A stretch of 40,636 nt of DNA from DATMBL01 sp050735975 (GTDB lineage Bacteria > Desulfobacterota > Binatia > UBA9968). The notes beneath the pieces are model-generated. The model searched no databases and was not told the DNA's origin. It was given only the letters and a program-made list of their open reading frames with translations. The position numbers and the translations under genes are program-made. The stretch spans positions 1 through 40,636 of the forward strand of contig JBOHVS010000217.1 of NCBI GenBank assembly GCA_050735975.1, read 5' to 3'. Numbering within the stretch: position 1 is the stretch's first letter; the number at the start of each line of letters is the position of its first letter. This document shows, in pieces, positions 24,885-32,826 of the stretch.

Positions 24885-26279
24885 TCAGGACTGAGGTGCG
24901 GAGGTCAACTCAACCAGAAGGAGCTGCTTTTGGTTGTCAAATACTTTTTGCAGCGCAGGTTCGATTGTATCTTCCGCCGGGGAATCGACGTTCAGCGGGT
25001 CGACATATTGCTGGTCTTTATAGAGTTCGAAGTGCAGATGCGGGCCCGTGCTTCTACCCGTAGAACCCACGTATCCAATCATCTGTCCCTTTTTTACCGC
25101 TGCTCCATGCCGAATCCCGGATGCGAAGTGGCCGAGATGGGCGTAACGGCTAGTGTAGGATGCGTCGTGGCGGATTTCCACCAACTTACCATAACCGCCA
25201 TTCCAGCCGGCTTGGGTAATCAGCCCGTCTCCAATAGCCCGAACGGGGGTGCCCCGCTTGGCCGCGAAGTCGACTCCGGTGTGGGGCATATTGGCTTTCA
25301 AAATGGGATGAAAGCGAGAATCCGTGACTTGCGAGGTGATGCTGGCAAACTCTAAAGGAAAACGCAGAAAGGCGCGCGCTAAACTCCTTCCTTCCAGGTT
25401 ATAGTAGTTTCCCTGCCCTCTTTGCCTTTCGAAATAGACGGCGGTGAACTTTTGCCCGGCGTTGATCAACTCGGCGGCGAGGATGCGGAGTGAAGACTTC
25501 GTTTCCTGGCCTTTGCGGCTTCTCTGCTCATACAAAATTTTGAAACTGTCTCCGTGGCGGACATCCTTGTCCAGATCGACGTCCCAGGTGAAGATTTCAG
25601 CCAACTGGGAAAGAAGCTGCGAATGGATGCCAGCCTTATGACTGTCTTCGAAAAGCGAGTTCTCGACCGATGTGCCGGCGGTCTTCAACTCGACATCGTA
25701 CGGCTTCTCCCGTTTCTGGAACAGAATCCCCTGTGGCCCCTTTTCCCAGGTCAGAGTCCAGTCGTCGTCTAAATCAAGTTCCAACGCCCGCAGCCGGTCA
25801 ACGGATGACCTTTGCCCCCGAATGGCCTTGGTAAAGTAAAAGCGGATCTCACGGCCGCTGCGGATCCTACCAGTTGAGTAGTTTCGTTTGAACGAGCTGA
25901 TCCACGGTTGCCTTTCCTTTGGGCCTAGGCCGAATCTTGTCAGCAAGTTAGGAAGGGTGTCTCCAGGGCGCGCGCGGTGTATGAACTGTTCCCGTATTTC
26001 CAGGGGGTTAAGGCCAGGATGCTGTTCCTTTGGCGTAGACAGAATTTTGGTAGGCTGGGCCTTCGTTGGTTTCCGGGCAGATAAAGGGCTGGTCTTGCCT
26101 TTGGGAGTCTGTCGGACCGCCTGGTTGCCGACCGCCTCGGTTTGAGTAGGCTTGAATGTTACCAGCCCCGCCAGCACCGAGAGCCAGATCAGAGTATTAA
26201 CAAAACCAGTTAAGAACCCTGGAGAGGGACTGTGCGCTGCAACCTTGCAGGCAAAGAAGCGGGCTACCCGGATGTCCAT
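24885..26279 (-). CDS. M23-family (LytM) murein peptidase, MepM-like
   Basis: M23 peptidases are zinc enzymes that cut peptidoglycan cross-bridges. A single N-terminal membrane anchor (VNTLIWLSVLAGLVTF, about residues 27-42) precedes a proline- and lysine-rich linker. A LysM-like or OapA-like segment follows (HRARPGDTLPNLLTRFGL, about 101-118). The C-terminal LytM domain has all the zinc and catalytic residues: His333 and Asp337 (HTGVDFAA), and His414 and His416 (GPHLHFEL). This layout, with a long middle domain, is that of MepM and NlpD-type envelope enzymes. It is a single gene with gaps on both sides. Confidence 0.9.
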   Translation of the reverse strand: MDIRVARFFACKVAAHSPSPGFLTGFVNTLIWLSVLAGLVTFKPTQTEAVGNQAVRQTPKGKTSPLSARKPTKAQPTKILSTPKEQHPGLNPLEIREQFIHRARPGDTLPNLLTRFGLGPKERQPWISSFKRNYSTGRIRSGREIRFYFTKAIRGQRSSVDRLRALELDLDDDWTLTWEKGPQGILFQKREKPYDVELKTAGTSVENSLFEDSHKAGIHSQLLSQLAEIFTWDVDLDKDVRHGDSFKILYEQRSRKGQETKSSLRILAAELINAGQKFTAVYFERQRGQGNYYNLEGRSLARAFLRFPLEFASITSQVTDSRFHPILKANMPHTGVDFAAKRGTPVRAIGDGLITQAGWNGGYGKLVEIRHDASYTSRYAHLGHFASGIRHGAAVKKGQMIGYVGSTGRSTGPHLHFELYKDQQYVDPLNVDSPAEDTIEPALQKVFDNQKQLLLVELTSAPQS

Positions 26280-26300
26280 ACAAAAAAGTCCTTATTAAAT

Positions 26301-26351
26301 AGCCCGTTTCGCTTATCCTGTCAAACAGCACACAACCGCACGATAAGGGCT
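26301..26351 (+). other. Imperfect inverted repeat, possible terminator
   Basis: AGCCC (26301-26305) and TTATC (26313-26317) can pair with GATAA (26342-26346) and GGGCT (26347-26351). There is a seven-base bulge and a loop of about 24 bases. A T-run follows on the plus strand, while both flanking genes are on the minus strand. Its role is therefore uncertain. Confidence 0.25.
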
Positions 26352-26381
26352 TTTTGGTGGTGTTAGGCATCACGCGGACGG

Positions 26382-28934
26382 CTAATCCATTTCCGAAAGT
26401 ACCATCCTGCGAAAGGCTATCTCCAAAAAGAACAAGCAGGCGGCCAAGGCGATGAGGTACTCCCGATAGTGCCGGTAGATTTTCGCAACGTTTTGCTCCT
26501 CCGAAGAGAATGCAGAGCTTGGGTTGATTTTACCGCCGGAAAGACTAGCCAGCTGATTCAGTAAGCTTAGATTGAAGCTCGGCTGCGGAACCTCCATGTT
26601 TAGGTCGTACGGCAAGGTATAACCCGCCTTTGAAAAAGGTATTAGGCGGCCATCTCGGTCCTCCGTGATTGCCACCTCATAGTCCCCGGTTCGTGAAACA
26701 GGCAGGCCGGTCTGAAAATGACCCCGCGCCACCTTCTTGAAAACGCCTTCTTTCTTGCTGTCTTTACCGGTCAGAGAGTAGCGGAATTGGCTGTCTGCGC
26801 TCGACTCCTCGTAAACATAGAGGTCCAAAACCGGCTGGTTGGCGGCGAGGCTGACTCTAAACTCATGGGCTGGGATCGGTGCCCGATCAGGGCCTAACCA
26901 ATCCATTATCCTGTCCCAGAAACTCTGTAATCCGTTCCACTGGATCCAGTTACGACTCCAGCGGCCCTCCAGGTCCATGGTCAATGCAACCGTTTTGCCG
27001 CGCCCGTACCGCCAGGAAGCCAACAACGGCGCCTTGCGGTTCTCTGTCGAGATTACGAGATCTGCGCGGGCGCCGCTTTTGAGCTCGGTTTCAATGAATC
27101 CACGGACGGATGGATAAGGTCTTCGACTGAAGCTAGCCAATATCTCAGAACCCCTCTCCTGTAGCGGCACCAGATCCCTCTCGGCTGGGGGCTCGTCAAC
27201 GGGTTTCTCCTGGATTTGCTGCAGCGCGAGTTGCGGCAAGGTTGTCGGGTCGCTGGTGTGGTGGAACAGTCCGCCGCCGTACTGGCTGATTCGCTTCATA
27301 ACCCGGATGTCGGCCTCGGAACCTACAGCGAGTGCCGAAACGGTGATTTTCATTTCGGTTTTCATAGCATTGACGAGATCGATAAGCTCCCCCTGGCTGC
27401 CGCGGGTCTCGCCGTCGCTGAGGAGAATGATGTGTTTTCGCCCTGCGCTTTGTCTTTCAAGCTGCCGCTTGGCCTCCACCAATGCCGGGTAAAAGAAGGT
27501 TTGGCCGCCGGGTTTGAGGCGGTCGATCTGGGTGTCAAAGCTCCTGCGCAGCCGCCCGACGAAATCCATTTCGACGACGACAAAAGATGAGGCGTCGAAC
27601 GCGACGACGCCCAAAAGATCGTTATCCTTTAGCTGCCGCGCCACCGCCTTGGCAGTCTCTTGGGCGTATAGGATCCGGTTGTCTTCGCGCATACTGCCGG
27701 ATTTGTCGATGACTAGAACGACCGCTCGATTCTTTTCTTCACGCTTCGGTTCCTTGAGTTCTACCGGCAGGATCGTCTCGATGGGCGTGCGGCGGAAGCC
27801 GCCGGGGCCGAAACTGGCTTCGCTGCCGAGCATCAAAAATCCGTGTCCGTCCGCCACGTGCTTCGCAATCGCCGCGAGATAGCTTGGGGCAAATTTTTCC
27901 CGCTCGACGTTGTTAAAGATCACGACTCCGAAACCCGCAGGGGAGGGCGGGGAATCGGCACTTCGAGACGTCACCTCAAAACCCCGGCGCTTAAGTGTTT
28001 CCTCCAAATAACGCCCGCCGCCGTTGCGGCCGTTCAATACCAGGACCTTGGATTTACTTCGCACCATTACCCATGCAAACGCCTGGTTGTCACGCGAGTA
28101 GACGTCCAGAGCGGGTTGGCGCGGGGTAAACGTTGCGCGATAGGAGGTCAAGTCGCCTTCCGGAAGGACAGTGGCATATGTAAACATCTGGCTCCCGGGC
28201 TTCAGTTTGACTGCATCGGTCTTAACGGTTTGCCCGTTCCGCGCCAACGTGACTGTGCCGTCTACATCACCTGCGCTTTGATTTTCTAAAACGGCTTTGA
28301 CGTTGACGGATTCCCCGGCCTCGGCGTGATTCGGAGCCAGGAGCTTCGTGACTGCAACGTTGGGGATTTTCGGGCTTTCCGCAGGCAGGATGGGAAAGAT
28401 TTTAAGACCCGACCCGGCGATGGCAGGGAACAGCCGCTCCACGTTTCCCTCGGTCTCCCACCCATCCGTAAACAGGAAGAGGTTACGTGGCGCCGCCGGT
28501 AGTGCTAAAAGCGTATTGAAGAGCTTGTCAAGATTGGTTTTTTCGGGTCGAATCGCCGGGCGCGCCGTCTCCTGCCCGAGCGATTCTCTCCACCCGGTGG
28601 GTTCCCGTGTCTCCGCGCCGAAGAGAAAGACCCGGTCGCCGTCGCGAGGAGCAAAACCATTCTGGATCATCTCATCCATCCAGCGGCGCATACTCGCCGG
28701 CACGCTTCTGGACAAGTCAAAAGCGAAGATATTTTCCTGCCGGCTGGTCGTGGTTCGCTCGGTAACGGCCTGAGGATCAGCCAGGCCGAAGATCAACAAC
28801 ACAAGGATGATGGTTCGCCAGATTAGGACAGTGAACGACCGCTCTCGAAATCGCAGCCAGAGGACCGGCAGGGCCAGCAGCAACCAAAGAAAAAGCGGCT
28901 TCGCAAACTGAATGTTGGCAATAAGCGCCTTCAT
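26382..28934 (-). CDS. Membrane protein with two von Willebrand factor A domains
   Basis: Two N-terminal membrane helices (residues about 10-28 and 35-53) precede a degenerate VWA-like domain (FAFDLSRSVP, about 70-79) and Ig-like segments. A Rossmann-type region resembles the glutamine-amidotransferase-like part of this family (about 295-400). A full VWA domain with MIDAS Asp410-x-Ser412-x-Ser414 (VIDKSGSM) follows, then a C-terminal helix near 830. Such proteins belong to BatA/BatB-type operons with MoxR and DUF58; their substrate is unknown. The frame runs back to 29000, but ATG 28934 overlaps the upstream stop as ATGA and gives the family start (850 residues). Confidence 0.82.
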   Translation of the reverse strand: MKALIANIQFAKPLFLWLLLALPVLWLRFRERSFTVLIWRTIILVLLIFGLADPQAVTERTTTSRQENIFAFDLSRSVPASMRRWMDEMIQNGFAPRDGDRVFLFGAETREPTGWRESLGQETARPAIRPEKTNLDKLFNTLLALPAAPRNLFLFTDGWETEGNVERLFPAIAGSGLKIFPILPAESPKIPNVAVTKLLAPNHAEAGESVNVKAVLENQSAGDVDGTVTLARNGQTVKTDAVKLKPGSQMFTYATVLPEGDLTSYRATFTPRQPALDVYSRDNQAFAWVMVRSKSKVLVLNGRNGGGRYLEETLKRRGFEVTSRSADSPPSPAGFGVVIFNNVEREKFAPSYLAAIAKHVADGHGFLMLGSEASFGPGGFRRTPIETILPVELKEPKREEKNRAVVLVIDKSGSMREDNRILYAQETAKAVARQLKDNDLLGVVAFDASSFVVVEMDFVGRLRRSFDTQIDRLKPGGQTFFYPALVEAKRQLERQSAGRKHIILLSDGETRGSQGELIDLVNAMKTEMKITVSALAVGSEADIRVMKRISQYGGGLFHHTSDPTTLPQLALQQIQEKPVDEPPAERDLVPLQERGSEILASFSRRPYPSVRGFIETELKSGARADLVISTENRKAPLLASWRYGRGKTVALTMDLEGRWSRNWIQWNGLQSFWDRIMDWLGPDRAPIPAHEFRVSLAANQPVLDLYVYEESSADSQFRYSLTGKDSKKEGVFKKVARGHFQTGLPVSRTGDYEVAITEDRDGRLIPFSKAGYTLPYDLNMEVPQPSFNLSLLNQLASLSGGKINPSSAFSSEEQNVAKIYRHYREYLIALAACLFFLEIAFRRMVLSEMD

Positions 28935-30748
28935 AACCTGGGAATTTCGGTTGTTCTCCGGCGCAGTCCAAAGCGCCGCGCAGGGCTGCTTACAAACCAC
29001 TCCGCGAGCAAAAGAAGCAAAGTAGCCATTAGTAAATAAGGCCAGAACGAATGGAAAACGGCGACGCTATTCTCCCCGCTGTTCAGGCCGGCAAGTTCGA
29101 CGGGTGCGGCCTCGCGCAGATCGGATTCCTTACTCGTCTGCAGGTTCACGGTGGAATGTTCCGTTTGGCCGCCACGATTCACTGCGTAAACCCCCTGGTA
29201 AAAGGTTGCCGGGAAAGCAGTAGATCCCGTGCTGAGCTTGAGGGTTTGTCCCTTCGGGGTGAGCATTTGATCCCCTGGCCGGGTGGTTGGGAAATTGAGA
29301 GATTCCCCTGTGATCTTGCTTGGAGAGCGCCGGCCCTCAAAAAACCAATCCAGGAAGTTTAATGTAAAGATCGACACCGGCAGGTTGTCCCTTCCTAGAT
29401 AGGGAAAAGGGTCAAAACCCAGCACCAGGTAGCGAATTCCATTGCGTTCAGCCGCAAAACTCAAAGGTCCCTCCGGAGTTTGAAGGATCACTTCACCGGG
29501 CGCTTGGAGTTTCAAGGTGCGCGCATAGGGGGGGCGAAAGAGAGCAAAGTTGACGTATCGGGTTAAGCTATGGGGTTCGCGCCAGCTCGATATGACGGAT
29601 CGAGAGACCGGTTGCCCCAGTTCCACCAATGGGTTTGTGTTTGGAGGCAAAATGAAAAGCGCCGGACTGGCGGGAAGAGCGGCAGGCGTCGAAAAATGAA
29701 AAATCTCCAACCCATATCCAGTACGTTCGATGCTTGCGTAGTCGGTCGGTGAAATTACATTCAGGTTGACACCCGGAATTGAACGGAGGCTTGCCAAGGA
29801 CTGGGGCCTGGGTGAAACGGCCAGAATGCGCAAGGTTTGTGTCGGGGGAGGTAGGGCGAACCGGCGATTATCCAACGGCAAGGCGTCATTCGTCGCGATC
29901 TCAGCCGCGTAATAAGACTGTGCCGGAAAGCCTTCGAAGATTGTCTGTGCCCTCCGGCCCGCCGGCACCACAAGCTCGCGGGTCGAAAGCGTGCGCCGGC
30001 CGCCCTTAAGCGCAACTTTTACCCGCGCGTCCCTGGAAGAGAAATTGGTCACTTCGATTTGGGCTTGCAGGCGGGAATTAACCATCGAAGACCGACCGAC
30101 CTCGAATGTGCTGACGGCCAAATTCGCTTTAGGCTGCCCGACTGTTATGACCCGAACAGCTCCACCCTGACCCCGTGCCGGATGGTCCGTTATGAAATAA
30201 ATACGGTCGTAATTCTGGCTCCGGCTCATTTGATCAAACAGAACACCGTAATCTTGGGCAGCATCGGCCATGTCATAGGGGGCCAAAGCGGTGATCGCCG
30301 CGGCGGCTTCCGCCGGCGATAACGTCGGACCCTGAAGCTTTTCGAGCCTGGGCACGGTGAGGTAGAGATCGACGGTGGCCGTCGCGCCAAGCTCTGAAAT
30401 GATACTCATCGCCCGTCGCTGGGCCAAGCCGAAGCGGGTTTTGTCGCTTTCGAGGGCCTGCATGCTGGCGGAATTATCGAGGACCATCGCTATCTTACTG
30501 GGACGCACAGAAAGAACCGGTTCGCTGAGCGCCAGGATCAGCAAAAGGAGCATAAGGAGCTGAAGAAAAAAGATTGCCGGGAGGCGCAGTCTTCCCCATG
30601 GCCGCCCAATGGCCCGGGACCGTAGCTCGGTCAACAGCAGCAAGCTAGAGAAGACGACCCGAGGAGGTTTTCTCCGGATCAGGTATGGAACCAGCAAAAG
30701 CGGCAGCGCGAGCAAGCCGTACAACGCGGCGGGGTTAAGAAAATCCAT
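28931..30748 (-). CDS. BatA-like membrane protein with VWA-type domain
   Basis: The N-terminus MDFLNPAALYGLLALPLLLV is the aerotolerance-operon BatA N-terminal domain (residues 1-80, two helices). A VWA-like segment follows, with a MIDAS-like Asp91-x-Ser93-x-Ser95 (MVLDNSASM). The central region is beta-rich (Ig-like, about 220-290). A second Rossmann-like region comes after it. A C-terminal anchor (YLLMATLLLLLAEWFV, about residues 572-587) ends in an Arg-rich tail. The gene follows DUF58 by four bases and overlaps the next gene by four. The role in the MoxR/Bat family is thought to be envelope-related, but it is not established. Confidence 0.82.
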   Translation of the reverse strand: MDFLNPAALYGLLALPLLLVPYLIRRKPPRVVFSSLLLLTELRSRAIGRPWGRLRLPAIFFLQLLMLLLLILALSEPVLSVRPSKIAMVLDNSASMQALESDKTRFGLAQRRAMSIISELGATATVDLYLTVPRLEKLQGPTLSPAEAAAAITALAPYDMADAAQDYGVLFDQMSRSQNYDRIYFITDHPARGQGGAVRVITVGQPKANLAVSTFEVGRSSMVNSRLQAQIEVTNFSSRDARVKVALKGGRRTLSTRELVVPAGRRAQTIFEGFPAQSYYAAEIATNDALPLDNRRFALPPPTQTLRILAVSPRPQSLASLRSIPGVNLNVISPTDYASIERTGYGLEIFHFSTPAALPASPALFILPPNTNPLVELGQPVSRSVISSWREPHSLTRYVNFALFRPPYARTLKLQAPGEVILQTPEGPLSFAAERNGIRYLVLGFDPFPYLGRDNLPVSIFTLNFLDWFFEGRRSPSKITGESLNFPTTRPGDQMLTPKGQTLKLSTGSTAFPATFYQGVYAVNRGGQTEHSTVNLQTSKESDLREAAPVELAGLNSGENSVAVFHSFWPYLLMATLLLLLAEWFVSSPARRFGLRRRTTEIPRL

Positions 30749-30752
30749 GCGA

Positions 30753-31646
30753 TTACTTGAAGAGCCCTATGGCCGGCAACGTCGCGAAGACAAAATCGCC
30801 CAGGTCTCTGTCGGTCACGTAGAGGGAGTAATGAATGCCGCTCTGATGGCAAAAACTGCGAATCTCGAGATTATGTTGCGCCAACTTTGTCTGATACTCG
30901 CGCCGGACAGCCCCGTTCCAGCGAAATCGCAACTCCGCATCCGTTTCGCTGTCCACCAAGTTTAGACTGCCGTTGCCGAACGGCGGATCAATTTCTTGGC
31001 GGCTCAAGATCTGGATTGCTACAATGTCAAGATTCACAGAGCGCAGAAGGTTTAATCCTTGCTGATAAGATTGCGGAGGCAATAAGAAATCCGAAATCAG
31101 TATCGCCTTGCCGGGACGGCGCAGTTTCTTTAGATGTTCGCCCAGCGCCGGCGCGAATTCAAGCGAGCCGCCCGGAGTCGCCGATTCGGTGAACTTGACG
31201 CAATCCACCATGCGGCGCCGCCCGCGGTAAAAGGGCGACGCGGAGTCAGGGGATTTTCCCTGTAGCAGGTGAATCTTCACGTGGTCATGGTTGGCCAAGA
31301 CGACGTAGGCAAGCGCAAGGCCTATGTGACTCGCGGGCAAGAACTTATCTTTCAGGGATGGAAAGGCCATGGAGGCACTGGCATCTACGAAAATATGGAC
31401 GAAGAGGTCCATCTCTTCGCGGAATAACTTAATGTACAGCCGGTCGGTGCGCGCATAGATTCCCCAATCGAGATAGCGGAGGTCGTCCCCTGGAGCGTAT
31501 CGACGATAGTCGGCAAACTCCAAACTGGTGCCTCGACGCGGCGAAGAGTAGCTCCCTGAATGGCTGCCGAGGAACTCTTTTCTCGTGCGCAGTCTGAGAG
31601 TTTCCAGCTGATTGAGGAACTCGGGGGTGAAGGGTTCGGGGAGCAT
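30753..31646 (-). CDS. DUF58 domain protein (MoxR-operon type)
   Basis: DUF58 proteins have a VWA-like fold and usually pair with MoxR AAA+ ATPases. The hallmark FADYRRYAPGDDLRYLDWGI is present at about residues 44-63 with this start. A MIDAS-like HIFVDASASM follows (about 84-93). The frame can start at TTG 31658; the ATG at 31646 gives MLPEPFTPEFLNQL and is preferred. It is 17 bases after the queC stop, inside a tight run of genes. No moxR gene lies next to it, so its ATPase partner must be elsewhere or has been lost. Confidence 0.85.
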   Translation of the reverse strand: MLPEPFTPEFLNQLETLRLRTRKEFLGSHSGSYSSPRRGTSLEFADYRRYAPGDDLRYLDWGIYARTDRLYIKLFREEMDLFVHIFVDASASMAFPSLKDKFLPASHIGLALAYVVLANHDHVKIHLLQGKSPDSASPFYRGRRRMVDCVKFTESATPGGSLEFAPALGEHLKKLRRPGKAILISDFLLPPQSYQQGLNLLRSVNLDIVAIQILSRQEIDPPFGNGSLNLVDSETDAELRFRWNGAVRREYQTKLAQHNLEIRSFCHQSGIHYSLYVTDRDLGDFVFATLPAIGLFK

Positions 31647-31663
31647 CGTTAAGTCCAACCCTG

Positions 31664-32365
31664 TTAGGGTCCATTATGACCATAAAAAAGCGGATCCGCG
31701 AGTCCGGCCTCCTTGAAGCCCTTCAGTCGAAGCTGGCAACTATCGCAGACGCCACACGGCCGGTTATCGGCGCTCGGATCGTAGCAACTCCAGGTCAGAG
31801 CATAGTCCAGCCCAAGTTCAACGCCTCTTTTTATGATTTGCGCCTTCGTCATGCGGATCAGTGGAACGTGAATTTTTACGTGACTCTTGCCTTCGACTCC
31901 TGCCTTGGTGGCCAGGTTTGCCATCTTCTCGAAGGCCTCTATGTATTGTTCCCGGCAATCCGGATAGCCGCTATAGTCGAGCTGATTCGCGCCGAAAAAG
32001 ATGTCCTCGGCTTCTATCTTCTCGGCTAGGGCCAATCCGAACGACAAGAAGATGGTATTTCGCGCCGGGACGTAGGTTGCGGGGATGCCTTGACTGATCT
32101 CGACCGTGTTTCTTCCCTTGGGGACTGGAATCTGATCCGTTAAAGCCGAGCCGCCGATAGCTCTGAGATCGAATTCCATAATCAAGTGTTTCTTTGCGCT
32201 GAGGAAGGCCGCCACTTTTTGTGCTGATTCGATTTCCCGGTCATGACGCTGCCCGTAGCGAAACGTCATGGCATGGAGCTCAAAGCGCTGTTGCTTGGCG
32301 ATCGCCGCGGCGGTGGCGGAATCCACCCCGCCGCTCAGGAGAACGACGGCTTTTTTGAAAACCAT
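31664..32365 (-). CDS. queC: 7-cyano-7-deazaguanine synthase
   Basis: QueC makes preQ0 from 7-carboxy-7-deazaguanine with ammonia and ATP, in the pathway to queuosine-modified tRNA. The PP-loop ATP motif LSGGVDSATAAA lies at residues 10-21. The C-terminal zinc cysteines are present in SCYDPSADNRPCGVCDSCQL (about residues 194-213; Cys195, Cys205, Cys208 and Cys211 by position). At 233 residues it is full length. It begins 8 bases after the rhodanese TAG stop. No queD, queE or queF is in the window. Its place in a redox and VWA operon is unusual. Confidence 0.93.
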   Translation of the reverse strand: MVFKKAVVLLSGGVDSATAAAIAKQQRFELHAMTFRYGQRHDREIESAQKVAAFLSAKKHLIMEFDLRAIGGSALTDQIPVPKGRNTVEISQGIPATYVPARNTIFLSFGLALAEKIEAEDIFFGANQLDYSGYPDCREQYIEAFEKMANLATKAGVEGKSHVKIHVPLIRMTKAQIIKRGVELGLDYALTWSCYDPSADNRPCGVCDSCQLRLKGFKEAGLADPLFYGHNGP

Positions 32366-32373
32366 GATGGCGA

Positions 32374-32826
32374 CTATTGGACCTTCGCGCCTTCAAGCGG
32401 ATAGCGCCGCTCGACCCAGCCGGGGAGCCCTTCATAAAGGACTTTCATGTTGCGGTAGCCTTTTTCGTGGAGCATGCCATAGGCCAAACTGGCCAGGTGA
32501 TGGGGGCACGCTCAATACAGAACCACGAGGCGATCCTTAGGGATATTCTCAACGTAACCCCGGAAGTCCCCGATCGGCACGGAAACTGAGCCGAGAATGT
32601 GGCTCTCGTGATATTCCTCGCCTGTGCGCACATCGATGATGAGGGGCTTCGCCCCTGCTCTCACTTCGGCAACAAGCTGGTCGATGAAGATGAACGCCGG
32701 GGTGACGTTCTGCGGCAGCTTCTGTTGAGCCAACTGCGGGTATTTCGACGGATCGGCAGACGACACCTGCGAGACGAAAATGAGACCCAGCGCAATGACA
32801 CACGAGAAAAGCGGGTTTGGCCTCAT
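32374..32826 (-). CDS. Exported rhodanese with in-frame TGA, candidate selenoprotein
   Basis: Rhodaneses carry sulfur on one active cysteine. A signal peptide (residues 1-24, cut near VSSA) points to the periplasm. The rhodanese domain has IIDVRTGEEYHESHILGS (63-80) and PIGDFRGYVENIP. A TGA (32512-32514) then stands at residue 105, in VVLY-TGA-ACPHHLASLAYG. Relatives have Cys there (the YCxCPHHL motif). The frame continues with VLYEGLPGW, a normal rhodanese ending, to TAG at 32374 (150 residues). A SECIS-like hairpin follows the TGA directly. Other genes here use TGA as stop, so a changed code is excluded. The alternative is a nonsense mutation, which would not explain the intact downstream frame or the hairpin. 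The ATG overlaps the VKOR stop. Confidence 0.82.
32472..32511 (-). promoter_or_regulatory. Candidate bacterial SECIS element
   Basis: The RNA directly after the UGA can fold as follows. GCGUG (32511-32507) pairs with CAUGC (32476-32472), including one G-U pair. CCAU (32503-32500) pairs with AUGG (32480-32477). GGCCA (32494-32490) pairs with UGGCC (32486-32482). The apical loop is GUU (32489-32487). The loop's first base is G and lies at the 23rd base after UGA. Known bacterial SECIS rules ask for an apical loop about 16-37 bases downstream with a G at its first positions. A near-equivalent fold uses GCGUGCC with GGCAUGC. Confidence 0.7.

Noticed and set aside
32374..32826. Explanation of the rhodanese TGA by an alternative genetic code
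   Set aside because: Many confidently called genes in the window end in TGA at family-correct positions (nuoA, nuoH, nuoL, gshB), so TGA is a normal stop here.
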